From assembly GCF_039542055.1 (NCBI RefSeq), contig NZ_BAABHK010000002.1:186001-250000 (forward strand): a DNA stretch of 64,000 nt, written 5' to 3'. The DNA comes from Actinoallomurus vinaceus (GTDB lineage: Bacteria > Actinomycetota > Actinomycetes > Streptosporangiales > Streptosporangiaceae). Position 1 is the first letter of the stretch. Each line of letters opens with the position of its first letter. The translations under genes were made by a program, and so were the position numbers. Positions 41,015 through 49,282 of the stretch are shown here, piece after piece. The notes beneath the pieces are model-generated. The model ran no database searches. It worked only from the letters and a program-made list of their open reading frames with translations, and had not been told where the DNA came from.

Positions 41015-42217
41015 TCAGCGTCCGTGGGCGGGGGCCGGTTCCGCGGGGGCGTCCCAGTCGATCCGGTGGCGGTACACCGGGTCGGTGGTCTTCTCCGGGT
41101 TCATGACCGTCTTGGTCAGGATCGGCATGAGCAGCGGCATCATCGCCTGGACCACCGGGCCGGGCGCCTTGGCGTGGTTGATCTTCGCGGCGCGTGCGGC
41201 GATCGTCTCCACCCGGTCGCGGCGCAGGTGCTCGTAGGCGGCGAAGGCGCTCGGGGCGTCGGGCAGGTCGCGTAGGCAGCGGGCGAGTTCGACGGCGCTC
41301 TCGATGGCCAGGGACGCGCCCTGGCCGGAGCTGTTGGACGGGGCGTGCACCGCGTCGCCGACCAGGACCATCCGGCCGCGGTGCCAGTGCGGAACCTTCG
41401 GCATGATCTGCAGCGCTCCGATGACCTGGAGCCGGTCCGGGCCGGTCCGCTCGACCAGCTGCCGGCCCGGGTCGTCGTCGCCGTACGCGTCGTGGAGCCG
41501 CCGCAGCCATTCCGCCGCGGGCACCGCGCGGGCCTCGGCGAGGGGCAGGGGTGTGTGCCAGGGCAGGTTGGCGCCCCATTCGGCGCCGCCGCCGGGGCGG
41601 GGCCGGTAGATGTAGTACGCGCGCCTGCCGAAGGCGAAGGTGATGCTGTCGGGGCCGCCGGGCACGTCGCAGTCCACGATGGCCTCGAAGCCGAGCATTC
41701 CGGTGTACTTCGGGCCGGGCGCGTCCGGGTCGATGAGCCCGCGGACGGTCGAGCGGACGCCGTCGGCGCCGATGAGGACGCCGGCGGTGGCGGTGGTGCC
41801 GTCGGCGAACCGCGCGGTCACCCCCGTCGGGGTCTCCTCGGCGCCGACCAGGCGTTTGCCGTGGACGACCGGGACGCCGTGCGCGACCGCGTGGTCGTGC
41901 AGGGCCCGGTGCAGGTCGGCGCGCCACATCAGGTGCAGGGGCGCCGGCCAGGGCATGTCGAAGCGCCGTTTGGCGCCCATCGCCATGATCCCCCGATGCA
42001 GTGGGCGGCCGGCGGCCAGGACCGCCTCGTCGGCGCCGACGGCCCGCAGCGCGGCGACGCCGTTCGGCGCCAGGGCGAGCGAGCCGCCGACGCCGTCCGC
42101 CGTGGCCGGGTACGCCTCGTACACGGTGGCCTCGATGCCCGCCTTGCGCAGCGCCACCGCCGCGACCGGCCCGGCGATCCCGCCGCCGATGACCAGTGCG
42201 CTCTTGACCTTCGTCAT
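41015..42217 (-). CDS. FAD-dependent aromatic-type monooxygenase (class A)
   Basis: 400 residues from ATG 42217 (GGAGGA just upstream). FAD motifs: ALVIGGGIAGPVAAVALRKAG (Rossmann), GADGVRSTVRG (DG), and MVLVGDAVHAPSNSSGQGASLAIESAVELA (GD). NAD(P)H-dependent hydroxylation of an aromatic or polyketide substrate is the family role (salicylate hydroxylase, PhzS, TetX relatives). It is monocistronic and downstream of the PadR gene on the same strand, separated by a hairpin at 42368-42407. Confidence 0.92.
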   Translation of the reverse strand: MTKVKSALVIGGGIAGPVAAVALRKAGIEATVYEAYPATADGVGGSLALAPNGVAALRAVGADEAVLAAGRPLHRGIMAMGAKRRFDMPWPAPLHLMWRADLHRALHDHAVAHGVPVVHGKRLVGAEETPTGVTARFADGTTATAGVLIGADGVRSTVRGLIDPDAPGPKYTGMLGFEAIVDCDVPGGPDSITFAFGRRAYYIYRPRPGGGAEWGANLPWHTPLPLAEARAVPAAEWLRRLHDAYGDDDPGRQLVERTGPDRLQVIGALQIMPKVPHWHRGRMVLVGDAVHAPSNSSGQGASLAIESAVELARCLRDLPDAPSAFAAYEHLRRDRVETIAARAAKINHAKAPGPVVQAMMPLLMPILTKTVMNPEKTTDPVYRHRIDWDAPAEPAPAHGR

Positions 42218-42367
42218 GGTTCCTCCATGCCGGGGACCGGCCGATCCCGGTCTCCGGCTGATCGATCCGGATCTCGTGCGTCCGAACCGGCTCCCACGGA
42301 GGAACCCGACTATCCTTTCGAGTGCCACCTCGTGGCCGGGCCTTCCGTGGGCTTCGGTTCGAGGATG

Positions 42368-42407
42368 ACGGCCCCGGCGCGGTGTTGCCGCACCTCGCCG
42401 GGGCCGT
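42368..42407 (-). terminator. hairpin at the end of the PadR gene
   Basis: ACGGCCCCGGCG (42368-42379) pairs with 42396-42407; the inner segment can add a second stem (GCGG/CCGC). It begins 3 bp after the PadR stop at 42410. Confidence 0.65.
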
Positions 42408-42409
42408 TC

Positions 42410-43054
42410 CTATGTCGTCGTGTCGCTCCCCTCCCCCGCCTCGGGCGGCGACGGCGTCCCGTTGGTCTCGTGCCAGGCCCGCCACTCCTCCAGGCCCGGG
42501 AACGTCCCGGACGTCAGCTCCCCCAGCAGCGAGCGGACCCAGGCGGTCTCCGCCTCCCGGACGGCCAGCTCGTACTCCCCCTCTACCAGGAACAGCCGCG
42601 GAACCTCCCGGCCGTAACGCGCCAGCTCCTCGCGCCGCCCGGCGAGCTCCTCCTCCAGCAGCGCGAGACGGCGTTCGAGCAGGCGCGCGGCCTCCTCCGG
42701 CGGCAGGACCGCCAGCACCGACAGACCGGCGGTGAACCGCAGCCGCTCCGGCTCCGGAGTGGAGACCAGCTCACGCACCCAGTCGGCCAGCTCCTCCCGG
42801 CCGGCGTCGGTGATCCGGTAGACGGTGCGCTCGGGGCGGCCGCCCTGCCGGGTGCTCCCGGCGGCCTCCAGCAGACCGTGCTTGGCCAGGTTCTGCACGA
42901 CCGTGTACAACGACCCCCACTTGATCTTCATGTCCTGGTCCTTGCCCCAGGCGCGCAGAGCGGAGGCCATCTCGTACGGGTGCATCGGCCGGTGGGTGAC
43001 CGCCGACAGGACGGCGAGCGCCAGCAGGTTGCCGACCTTCCGCCGCTTCGCCAT
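42410..43054 (-). CDS. PadR-family regulator
   Basis: 214 residues from ATG 43054. Winged helix: NLLALAVLSAVTHRPMHPYEMASALRAWGKDQDMKIKWGSLYTVVQNLAKHGLLEA, wing GRPERTVYRITDAG. The C-terminal coiled coil (AARLLERRLALLEEELAGRREELARY) is the Vir-type dimerisation region. The palindrome at 43075-43092 is 20 bp upstream of its start, and the MerR gene is divergent. Confidence 0.92.
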   Translation of the reverse strand: MAKRRKVGNLLALAVLSAVTHRPMHPYEMASALRAWGKDQDMKIKWGSLYTVVQNLAKHGLLEAAGSTRQGGRPERTVYRITDAGREELADWVRELVSTPEPERLRFTAGLSVLAVLPPEEAARLLERRLALLEEELAGRREELARYGREVPRLFLVEGEYELAVREAETAWVRSLLGELTSGTFPGLEEWRAWHETNGTPSPPEAGEGSDTTT

Positions 43055-43074
43055 CGTCACCACCTCGCCGCCGA

Positions 43075-43092
43075 ATACTCGTATGCGAGTAT
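43075..43092. promoter_or_regulatory. PadR-type operator
   Basis: ATACTCG (43075-43081) and CGAGTAT (43086-43092) are perfect 7-base arms around TATG. ATACT-N8-AGTAT is close to known PadR-family sites. It lies between the divergent PadR and MerR genes. Confidence 0.65.
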
Positions 43093-43127
43093 ATAGCCGT
43101 CTCGGCGAGGTGGGCGATACTGAGCCG

Positions 43128-43976
43128 ATGACGAGTGACGCCCGCGAGCAGGGACCGATCACGGCCGGGGAGGACACCGAACCGATCGGACCCGACGGCC
43201 TCACCGTCGGCCGGGCCGCCGCTCTCGTCGGGGTCAGCGTGAAGACCCTGCACCACTGGGACGCGATCGGCCTCGTGCGCCCGAGCGAGCGAACCTGGGC
43301 GGGGTACCGGGTGTACTCGGGCGACGACGTCGCCCGGATCCACCGGGTCCTGGTCTACCGGGAGCTGGGCTTCCCGCTCGCCGAGATCGGCCGGATCCTC
43401 GATGACCCGGGCGCCGATGCGCGCCACCACCTGCGCCGGCAGCGGTCACAGCTCATGGAGCGCATTTCCCGCCTGCAGAAGATGGTCGGCGCGGTCGACC
43501 GCATGCTGGAGGCGTCGAGGACGGGGATGCGGCTGACGCCGGAGGAGCAGGTCGAGATCTTCGGCGACGACTGGCAGCCCGCCTGGGTCGAGGAGGCCGA
43601 GGACCGCTGGGGCGACAGCGCCCAGTGGGCGCAGTACGCCGAGCGGGCCGGCCGGATGACGACGCAGGACTGGCAGGACGTCGTGGCCACGACCCGGACC
43701 CTGAACGCCGACCTTGCCGCCGCCAAGCGCGCCGGCGTCGCACCCGGCTCCGGCGAGGCGAACGCCCTCGCGGAGCGGCATCGCGCACTGCTGTCGCGGT
43801 ATTTCGACTGCACGCACGCGATGCACGCGTGCATCGGGCGGATGTTCGTCGACGATCCCGGGTACGGCGAGTACTTCGACACGGTCGCACCGGGTCTGGC
43901 CGTCTGGCTGCGCGACGTGATCTTCGCGAACGCCGGGGCCCACGGCGTCGACCCGGAGTCCGCGATCTGGGAGTGA
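43128..43976 (+). CDS. MerR-family regulator of the TipA type
   Basis: 282 residues from ATG 43128. MerR HTH: GLTVGRAAALVGVSVKTLHHWDAIGLVRPSERTWAGYRVYSGDDVARIHRVLVYRELGFPLAEI, then a coiled coil, then a TipAS domain (GDSAQWAQYAERAGRMTTQDWQ; LLSRYFDCTHAMHACIGRMFVDDPGYGEYFD). TipAL in Streptomyces binds thiopeptides such as thiostrepton covalently through a cysteine in this region; two cysteines (CTHAMHAC) are here. It may sense a peptide antibiotic. The target gene is not evident. Confidence 0.9.
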   Translation: MTSDAREQGPITAGEDTEPIGPDGLTVGRAAALVGVSVKTLHHWDAIGLVRPSERTWAGYRVYSGDDVARIHRVLVYRELGFPLAEIGRILDDPGADARHHLRRQRSQLMERISRLQKMVGAVDRMLEASRTGMRLTPEEQVEIFGDDWQPAWVEEAEDRWGDSAQWAQYAERAGRMTTQDWQDVVATTRTLNADLAAAKRAGVAPGSGEANALAERHRALLSRYFDCTHAMHACIGRMFVDDPGYGEYFDTVAPGLAVWLRDVIFANAGAHGVDPESAIWE

Positions 43977-44001
43977 CCGCGCCGGGCCGCGCCTTCCCCG
44001 G

Positions 44002-44919
44002 CTAGGGCCGGAGGACGATCTTGCCGTGGGTGTGCCGCCGTTCCAGCTCGCGGAACGCGTCCCGTACCCGCTCCAGCGGGTAGGTGCGGGCGATCGGCAC
44101 CTCGAGCTCCCCGCGTGCGGCGAGCCGGGCCAGTTCGCCGAGCACGACCGCGCACGCCGCCGCGCCTTCTCCGTAGGTGCGCGCACCGACCTTGGCCGCG
44201 GCCTGCCAGTCGCGGATCGTGTTGATCCGCTCGGGCCGCACACCCAGCTCCACGGCCAGCTCCACATAGCCGTCGCCGACCGTGTCGATGAACGCGTCGA
44301 CGTTCCCATCGGTGGCCCGCCGGATCCGCTCGGCCGCACCCTCCCCGTAGGTGACCGGGACGACACCGCGATCCTTCAACCAGGCGTGGTTCGGCTCGCT
44401 CGCCAGCCCGATCACCGTGGCGCCGCGCCGCCGCGCGAGCTGCACGGCAAGGGACCCGACGCCGCCCGCCGCACCGGACACGACGACCGTGTCGGCCGGT
44501 CCGGGGTCGACCGCGAACACGGTGGCGTACGCGGTCGTGCCGGCCACGTACAACGACCCGGCCACATCCCAGGACAGCCCCTTCGGACGCGGGGTCAGCT
44601 GCACGTCGTTGACCACGACGAACTCCGCGTGGCTCGCCCTGTCATGGGTGAAGCCGAGGACCTCGTCGCCCACCGCGACGCCGCGCACCTGCGGACCGGC
44701 CTCCACCACGACGCCGGCCAGATCGCTGCCCTGCCCGGAGGGGAACGTCGCCGGCCACCGCTCGTGCAGCTCGCCGGTACGGATATGGATCTCGCCGGGC
44801 TGGATCCCGGCCGCGCGGACCTCGACCAGCACCTGCCCGGGGCCGGGCACCGGACGCTCCACCTCCTCCACCCCCAGGACCTCGATCCCGCCGTACTCGT
44901 GGAACCGCACCGCCTTCAT
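44002..44919 (-). CDS. zinc-independent quinone oxidoreductase (MDR family)
   Basis: 305 residues. MDR fold: MKAVRFHEYGGIEVLGVEEVERPVPGPGQVLVEVRAAGIQPGEIHIRTG; nucleotide loop VSGAAGGVGSLAVQLARRRGATVIG; no catalytic zinc cysteines. It is an NADPH-dependent quinone or enone reductase, detoxifying. It is convergent with the MerR gene and has no co-transcribed neighbour. Confidence 0.92.
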   Translation of the reverse strand: MKAVRFHEYGGIEVLGVEEVERPVPGPGQVLVEVRAAGIQPGEIHIRTGELHERWPATFPSGQGSDLAGVVVEAGPQVRGVAVGDEVLGFTHDRASHAEFVVVNDVQLTPRPKGLSWDVAGSLYVAGTTAYATVFAVDPGPADTVVVSGAAGGVGSLAVQLARRRGATVIGLASEPNHAWLKDRGVVPVTYGEGAAERIRRATDGNVDAFIDTVGDGYVELAVELGVRPERINTIRDWQAAAKVGARTYGEGAAACAVVLGELARLAARGELEVPIARTYPLERVRDAFRELERRHTHGKIVLRP

Positions 44920-45096
44920 CGGGTGATCACCGCTCTTCCTCGTTCGGATGGGCCTCGGATGGCCACACCTCGACAGTGCCTTGTCTTCGACGGCTCAGGA
45001 ACGGAGCGGTCTCCCTAGGATCGACGGTCCGGGGGAGACCACGTCAGGTCGTGCGGTAAGGGTTCGGTGGGCTGTTTGGCACCTTGACCTGAGGCA

Positions 45097-45144
45097 CCTG
45101 CCTTGACCTTCGTGCCGAATGGGCGGCACGAAGGTCAAGGCAGG
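45097..45144 (-). terminator. 21-bp perfect stem overlapping the map stop codon
   Basis: Arms 45097-45117 and 45124-45144 are exactly complementary (21 bp) around a 6-base loop. The stop codon of the aminopeptidase gene (45135-45137) lies inside one arm, so the last three sense codons are part of the hairpin. There is no T tract. Confidence 0.75.
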
Positions 45145-45902
45145 GTCAGAATGCGCGGGCCCTGCTCGGTGATGGCGACGGTGTGCTCGATGTGGGCGGC
45201 CCGACTGCCGTCGGTGGTGCGCAGGGTCCAGCCGTCGGTGCCGGTGCGGTAGGTGTTCCGCCCGCCGGCCATGAGCATGGGCTCGATGGCGAGGACCAGG
45301 CCGTGGCGGAGGGGGAAACCGCGACCGGGGCGGCCGCGGTTGGGGACGTGAGGGTCTTCGTGCATGCGGCGGCCGATGCCGTGACCGCCGAAGTCGGCGG
45401 GCATGCCGCAGCCCGCCTTGCGGGCGACGGTGTCGATCGCGTGGGAGATGTCGCCGAGGCGGCCGCCGACCTGAGCGGCGGCGATGCCGGCGTCGAGGGC
45501 CTGTTGGGTGGCGTCGATCAGGTCGAGGTCCGGGGGACGCGGAGTTCCGACGGTGAAGGTGATGGCCGCGTCACCGGCCCAGCCGTCGAGCTGGGCGCCA
45601 CAGTCGATGCTCACCAGGTCGCCGTCCCTCAGCCGGTAGCCGGTGGGGATGCCGTGCGACACGGCGTCGTTGACGGAGGTGCAGATCACGGCGGGGAAGG
45701 GGACCGGGGCGAAGGACGGCCGGTACCCGAGGAATGGGGAACCGGCCCCTGCCTCGGCCAGAACCGCGCGGGCCGCCTCGTCGAGTTCCCGCAAGGACAC
45801 CCCTACGCCGGCTGCTTCTTGCACGGCGGCCAGGGCGCGGGCCACCACACGCCCGGCTTCCCGCATCGCGTCCATCGCGGCATCGGTCTTGATCTCCACC
45901 AT
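45135..45902 (-). CDS. map: type I methionine aminopeptidase
   Basis: 255 residues from ATG 45902. Metal ligands are in place: IDCGAQLDGWAGDAAITF (two Asp), FGGHGIGRRMHEDPHV (His), AIEPMLM (Glu) and IEHTVAIT (Glu). It removes initiator methionine when the second residue is small. It is isolated from translation genes and divergent from a small XRE regulator across a 22-base palindrome, so it is a regulated accessory copy and not the housekeeping enzyme beside secY/adk. A peptide-processing or antibiotic-tolerance role is possible, by inference. Confidence 0.93.
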   Translation of the reverse strand: MVEIKTDAAMDAMREAGRVVARALAAVQEAAGVGVSLRELDEAARAVLAEAGAGSPFLGYRPSFAPVPFPAVICTSVNDAVSHGIPTGYRLRDGDLVSIDCGAQLDGWAGDAAITFTVGTPRPPDLDLIDATQQALDAGIAAAQVGGRLGDISHAIDTVARKAGCGMPADFGGHGIGRRMHEDPHVPNRGRPGRGFPLRHGLVLAIEPMLMAGGRNTYRTGTDGWTLRTTDGSRAAHIEHTVAITEQGPRILTLP

Positions 45903-45933
45903 GTGCTGTAACTCTCCGCCTGAATCGGACCCA

Positions 45934-45955
45934 ATACTTATACCGGTATTAGTAT
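45934..45955. promoter_or_regulatory. 22-base near-perfect palindrome between map and XRE genes
   Basis: ATACTTATACC (45934-45944) and GGTATTAGTAT (45945-45955) are inverted with a single mismatched pair; the centre is TACCGGTA. It ends 7 bp before the XRE ATG, so that transcript is probably leaderless and autorepressed. Confidence 0.7.
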
Positions 45956-45962
45956 CACGGTC

Positions 45963-46319
45963 ATGGTGAGGACTCCTTTGACTCCATGGGAACGGGAACG
46001 CGGCGAGCGGTTCGGCTCGCTGCTGCGTCAGGCACGCGGCGGCCGGAGCATGGCGGAGGTCGCCGCCGCGGCAGGAGTTTCCGCCGAGACCCTGCGCAAG
46101 ATCGAAACCGGCAGGGCCCCGACCCCGGCCTTTTTCACCATCGCGGCCCTGGCCTCGGCGCTGCACGTGTCTCTGGACGAGTTGGCGGCCGCGTGTGCGC
46201 GCGACCCGGATTGGCAGGAGCCCAGCACTCTCGGCCTGGAGAAAGGTCACCGCCGGGTGTCACCGGGCGCGAGCAGGCTGGTGAGCTCGGCGATCGTCTC
46301 CGGGGAGGGCTTGAAATAG
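45963..46319 (+). CDS. XRE-family regulator divergent from map
   Basis: 118 residues. HTH: RFGSLLRQARGGRSMAEVAAAAGVSAETLRKIETGRAPTPAFFTIAALASALHVSLDELAAACA. The end, after EPSTLGLEKG (about residue 95), is encoded on the antisense of an integrase relic (46248-46389), so the last ~23 residues are probably not ancestral. The original C-terminus may have been replaced. The likely target is the palindrome upstream and map. Confidence 0.85.
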   Translation: MVRTPLTPWERERGERFGSLLRQARGGRSMAEVAAAAGVSAETLRKIETGRAPTPAFFTIAALASALHVSLDELAAACARDPDWQEPSTLGLEKGHRRVSPGASRLVSSAIVSGEGLK

Positions 46320-46389
46320 CGGCGGACGTTCTCCGGTCTCTTGTGCCACGACTTCGCCGTCAGCATCAGCGCCGAGGCGCCCGGCTCGG
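46248..46389 (-). pseudogene. C-terminal relic of a tyrosine integrase
   Basis: Minus-strand frame EPGASALMLTAKSWHKRPENVRRYFKPSPETIAELTSLL, ending APGDTRR and stop at 46248. The histidine and the catalytic tyrosine (RRYFKPS) with the terminal helix are typical of actinobacterial site-specific integrases. It overlaps the 3' end of the XRE gene on the other strand. No more than 46 codons remain. Confidence 0.7.
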
Positions 46390-46493
46390 GCGTTGAGGAA
46401 CATCGGAACGAAACCGATGCCAAGCCTCCCGCACGTCTGAGGGCGCTTTGACCTGGGCTTATGTGGTGGCAGAACCTTCGGCGGTCGTGTTGG

Positions 46494-47357
46494 TCATAGC
46501 CGTGTGGCCGTGCGGATCAGCCCGGCGAGGGCGAGGGAGCGGCTGTGCGCGGGCCAGGCGATGTGGGTGACGACGGGGGGCGCGTCGGTCAGGGGGACGG
46601 CGGTGTGCTCGGCCCATAGCCAGGCGCGGGCGGAGTCGGGGAAGACGGCCACGGTGCGTCCGAGGGCGATCAACTGGGCCAGCTGCGTCTGGTCGTGGAT
46701 CTCGGGGCCCGGGCCGGGTGGGTACGTGCCGTGGCGAGCCCAGCGGGCGAGCGGAAGATCGGGGATGTCGCTGACGTCGGCCAGGGACAGGGTCTTGTGC
46801 GCGGCGAGGGGGTGCCCGGCGGGCAGGATGGCGATCTGCCCCTCGGTCATCAGTTCCTCGCTGTCGAACCCGGCGAGGGAGTTGAACGGCGCGTGCATGA
46901 GCGCCACATCGGCGCGGCCATCGCGCAGCATCTCTTCCTGCTCACACGTGCCGCTCGGTAGCACCTCGATCTCGGCGGCGTCGGGCTCGGCCGCGTAGGC
47001 GTCGAGGAGCTTCTGCAGCAGCTCGTGAGACGCGGCGGCCTTCACGGCCAGCACCAGGCGGTTGCGGGGGCCGCCCGGACTGTCGGCGCCACCGGCGCGA
47101 CGGGTGCGGCGAGCGGCGGCGGTGGTCGCGTCGAGGGCCGCGCGGCCCTCGTGCAGCAGTACCTCTCCGGCGCCGGTCAGGGAGACGCTGCGGCGGTTGC
47201 GTTTCAGCAGGGAGACGCCGAGGCGCCGCTCGAGCTGCTGGATCGCCCGGGACAGCGGTGGCTGGGCCATGCCGAGGCGCTCGGCGGCGCGGCCGAAGTG
47301 CAGTTCCTCGGCGACGGCCATGAAATACCTCAACTCGCGGGTCTCCAAGGTATCCAT
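46494..47357 (-). CDS. LysR-family transcriptional regulator
   Basis: 287 residues. HTH: LRYFMAVAEELHFGRAAERLGMAQPPLSRAIQQLERRLGVSLLKRNRRSVSLTGAG. Effector domain from NRLVLAVKAAASHE. It is divergent from the SDR gene at 47451 with about 90 bp between; the dyad ATACC-N5-GGTAT (47378-47392) is a LysR-type box. It is likely the activator or repressor of that SDR. Confidence 0.92.
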   Translation of the reverse strand: MDTLETRELRYFMAVAEELHFGRAAERLGMAQPPLSRAIQQLERRLGVSLLKRNRRSVSLTGAGEVLLHEGRAALDATTAAARRTRRAGGADSPGGPRNRLVLAVKAAASHELLQKLLDAYAAEPDAAEIEVLPSGTCEQEEMLRDGRADVALMHAPFNSLAGFDSEELMTEGQIAILPAGHPLAAHKTLSLADVSDIPDLPLARWARHGTYPPGPGPEIHDQTQLAQLIALGRTVAVFPDSARAWLWAEHTAVPLTDAPPVVTHIAWPAHSRSLALAGLIRTATRL

Positions 47358-47377
47358 GGCCGCACCATACCTCAGTG

Positions 47378-47392
47378 ATACCTACCGGGTAT
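47378..47392. promoter_or_regulatory. LysR box between LysR and SDR genes
   Basis: ATACC-TACCG-GGTAT has perfect 5-base arms and a 15-base length, of the T-N11-A class. It is 21 bp upstream of the LysR start and 59 bp upstream of the SDR ATG. Confidence 0.5.
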
Positions 47393-47450
47393 GACAGGGC
47401 ACCGCATCGGTGTTGGATGCACCGCTCGTCCGCGAGCGAACATCAACGGC

Positions 47451-48188
47451 ATGAGCGAAACGAAGATCGCGCTGGTGACCGGCGCGAACAAGGGAATCGG
47501 GTACGAAATCGCGACCGGGCTGGGCGCTCTCGGATACCGCGTGGGCGTGGGAGCCCGCGACGAGGCCCGGCGTGAGTCCGCCGTCCAGAAGCTGCGCGGC
47601 GCCGGGGTGGACGCGTTCGGGGTGCCCCTGGACGTGACCGGCGACCAGAGCGTCACCGATGCCGCGGAACTGATCGAACGGCAGGCCGGGCACCTGGACG
47701 TCCTGGTCAACAACGCCGGCATCTCAGGAGAAACGGGGCCGGGGTGGGTGCAGGACCCGACCACGCTCGACCTCGACGTGGTCCGCACGGTCGTGGAGAC
47801 CAACGTCATCGGTGTCATCCGGGTGACCAACGCGATGCTTCCGCTGCTGCAGCGCTCGACGTCGCCCCGCATCGTCAACGTCTCCAGTGCCGTCGCCTCC
47901 CTGACCCGGCAGGCGGACCCGGACATCGAGATCGGCCCCATCATGGCGGCCTACTCGCCGTCGAAGTCGTTCCTCAACGCCGTCACCGTGCAGTACGCCC
48001 GGCAGTTCGCCGGTACGAACATCCTGATCAACGCCGTCTGCCCGGGCCTGGTCGCGACCGACTTCACCGGCTTCCACGGACCCCGCACTCCTGAGCAGGG
48101 CGCAGCCACGGCGATCCGGCTCGCCACGCTGCCCGATGGCGGCCCGACCGGTTCGTTCTTCGAGGACGCCGGCGTCATCCCCTGGTGA
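47451..48188 (+). CDS. SDR-family carbonyl reductase-like oxidoreductase
   Basis: 245 residues from ATG 47451 (the frame is open from 47391). SDR motifs: ALVTGANKGIGYEIATGLGALGYRVGVGARD, NNAGIS, Ser in NVSSAVASL, YSPSKSFLN (YxxxK), CPGLVATDFTG. The GANKGIG loop and long loop are typical of carbonyl reductase/short-chain alcohol dehydrogenases acting on quinones. It is controlled by the divergent LysR. Confidence 0.92.
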   Translation: MSETKIALVTGANKGIGYEIATGLGALGYRVGVGARDEARRESAVQKLRGAGVDAFGVPLDVTGDQSVTDAAELIERQAGHLDVLVNNAGISGETGPGWVQDPTTLDLDVVRTVVETNVIGVIRVTNAMLPLLQRSTSPRIVNVSSAVASLTRQADPDIEIGPIMAAYSPSKSFLNAVTVQYARQFAGTNILINAVCPGLVATDFTGFHGPRTPEQGAATAIRLATLPDGGPTGSFFEDAGVIPW

Positions 48189-48644
48189 CCCCAGCCAGCC
48201 GACGGACACTGCCGGCGCAAGGTGATGTGCGACGGGTCCCGACCGCGCTGCCGGCTGTGGTCGGCCCGTCGCGCGGTCGCGGGTTGCGTCGGTCGTCCAC
48301 GCGCCGACCCGGATCAGCGCCATCGGGAGCCTGTCGACAACGGCCAGTGCGAGGAAGGAGAAGGGGCCTTCCCCCACCATGACAACACCTGAGCCGGCGA
48401 CAGGGACCACCGCCGCCGGAAAACCGTTTGAGCCTTCCTTCCGCGTTCCCGTAGGTTGCCTGCGGCCCCGTCGCAGTGAGGACAGAGGACGAACCGCGTG
48501 ACCCCGCCTGCTCTTTAGACCTGACACCTTCCGCTCACCTTCAAACCGACCCTCCCGTCGGTTCTGCCGGGCTGCCCGTGCGCGCCCGGTCATACGGCGT
48601 TTGAGGCCGCGCGCAATCGGCCTCGTGTCAGGTCCAGAGAGATC
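48189..48644. other. 456-bp region without a clear gene
   Basis: No frame here has family similarity I can recognise. A minus-strand stretch near 48390-48290 reads FSFLALAVVDRLPMALIRVG, faintly like an MFS N-terminus, but lacks continuation. GC content stays high throughout and no strong repeat is seen. Confidence 0.5.
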
Positions 48645-49217
48645 ATGTCTTCACAACCTCATACTGTGCTGCGCTGGGTCGTTCGTCGGACCAGGCTGCC
48701 TCTGCTGTCGCTGCGGTGCGTGGACTGCCGGTCGGAGTCGGCCACCACCGGCGAGGGCAGGTTCCGCGTCAACGCCAACGGCAATCTGCTGGACGTGTGG
48801 CTGCTGGTCCGCTGCGTGTCCTGCGATCGGACGCGCAAGCTCACCGTGCACGAGCGAGCGCCGGTCAGATCCTTCGATCCGGCCGAGCTCGACGGCTATC
48901 ACGCCAACGAGCCGGAGCTGGTGGCGTCCAGGCTGCTGGATCCGCTGCTCGCCCGGCGCAACCGCTTCGCCCTGGACTGGAAGGGGGCTTGGCGGCTGGA
49001 CACCCCGTCGGCATGGCTCGACGAGGGGTGGCCGGTCCAGGTGGAGGTCGCCTTCGAGGATCCGGTGCCGGTGCGCCCGGAGCGGCTCATCGCGCAGGGG
49101 CTCGGCCTCAGCAGGAACGAGGTGCTGCGCCGGATCAAGTGCGACATTCCGCTGCGCCGTCCGGCGAGCGCCGGGTTCACCTTTACCGTGATGGCCGGGG
49201 ACCAGCGGAGGATGTAG
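48645..49217 (+). CDS. DUF1062-family protein
   Basis: 190 residues. Two CxxC pairs near the N-terminus (LRCVDCRSES; VRCVSCDRTRKLTVHERAPV) suggest a zinc knuckle. The middle FDPAELDGYHANEPELVASRLLDP and the C-terminal RLIAQGLGLSRNEVLRRIK are as in the DUF1062 family. The function is unknown. It is monocistronic, convergent with the WYL gene. Confidence 0.8.
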   Translation: MSSQPHTVLRWVVRRTRLPLLSLRCVDCRSESATTGEGRFRVNANGNLLDVWLLVRCVSCDRTRKLTVHERAPVRSFDPAELDGYHANEPELVASRLLDPLLARRNRFALDWKGAWRLDTPSAWLDEGWPVQVEVAFEDPVPVRPERLIAQGLGLSRNEVLRRIKCDIPLRRPASAGFTFTVMAGDQRRM

Positions 49218-49282
49218 CCGCGGCGCGCGATCCCCTCGAGCATCCGCGCGAGATAGGCCAGGCACTGCTGAGCCGGGCGAAC

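Noticed and set aside
48290..48390. Minus-strand FSFLALAVVDRLPMALI segment as an MFS gene start
   Set aside because: The hydrophobic stretch is under 20 residues, followed by Arg-rich low-information frame with no second span and no match to an MFS motif.
49200..49262. Minus-strand QCLAYLARMLEGIARRGYILR as a relic
   Set aside because: It overlaps the confident DUF1062 gene on the other strand and could be an antisense shadow.
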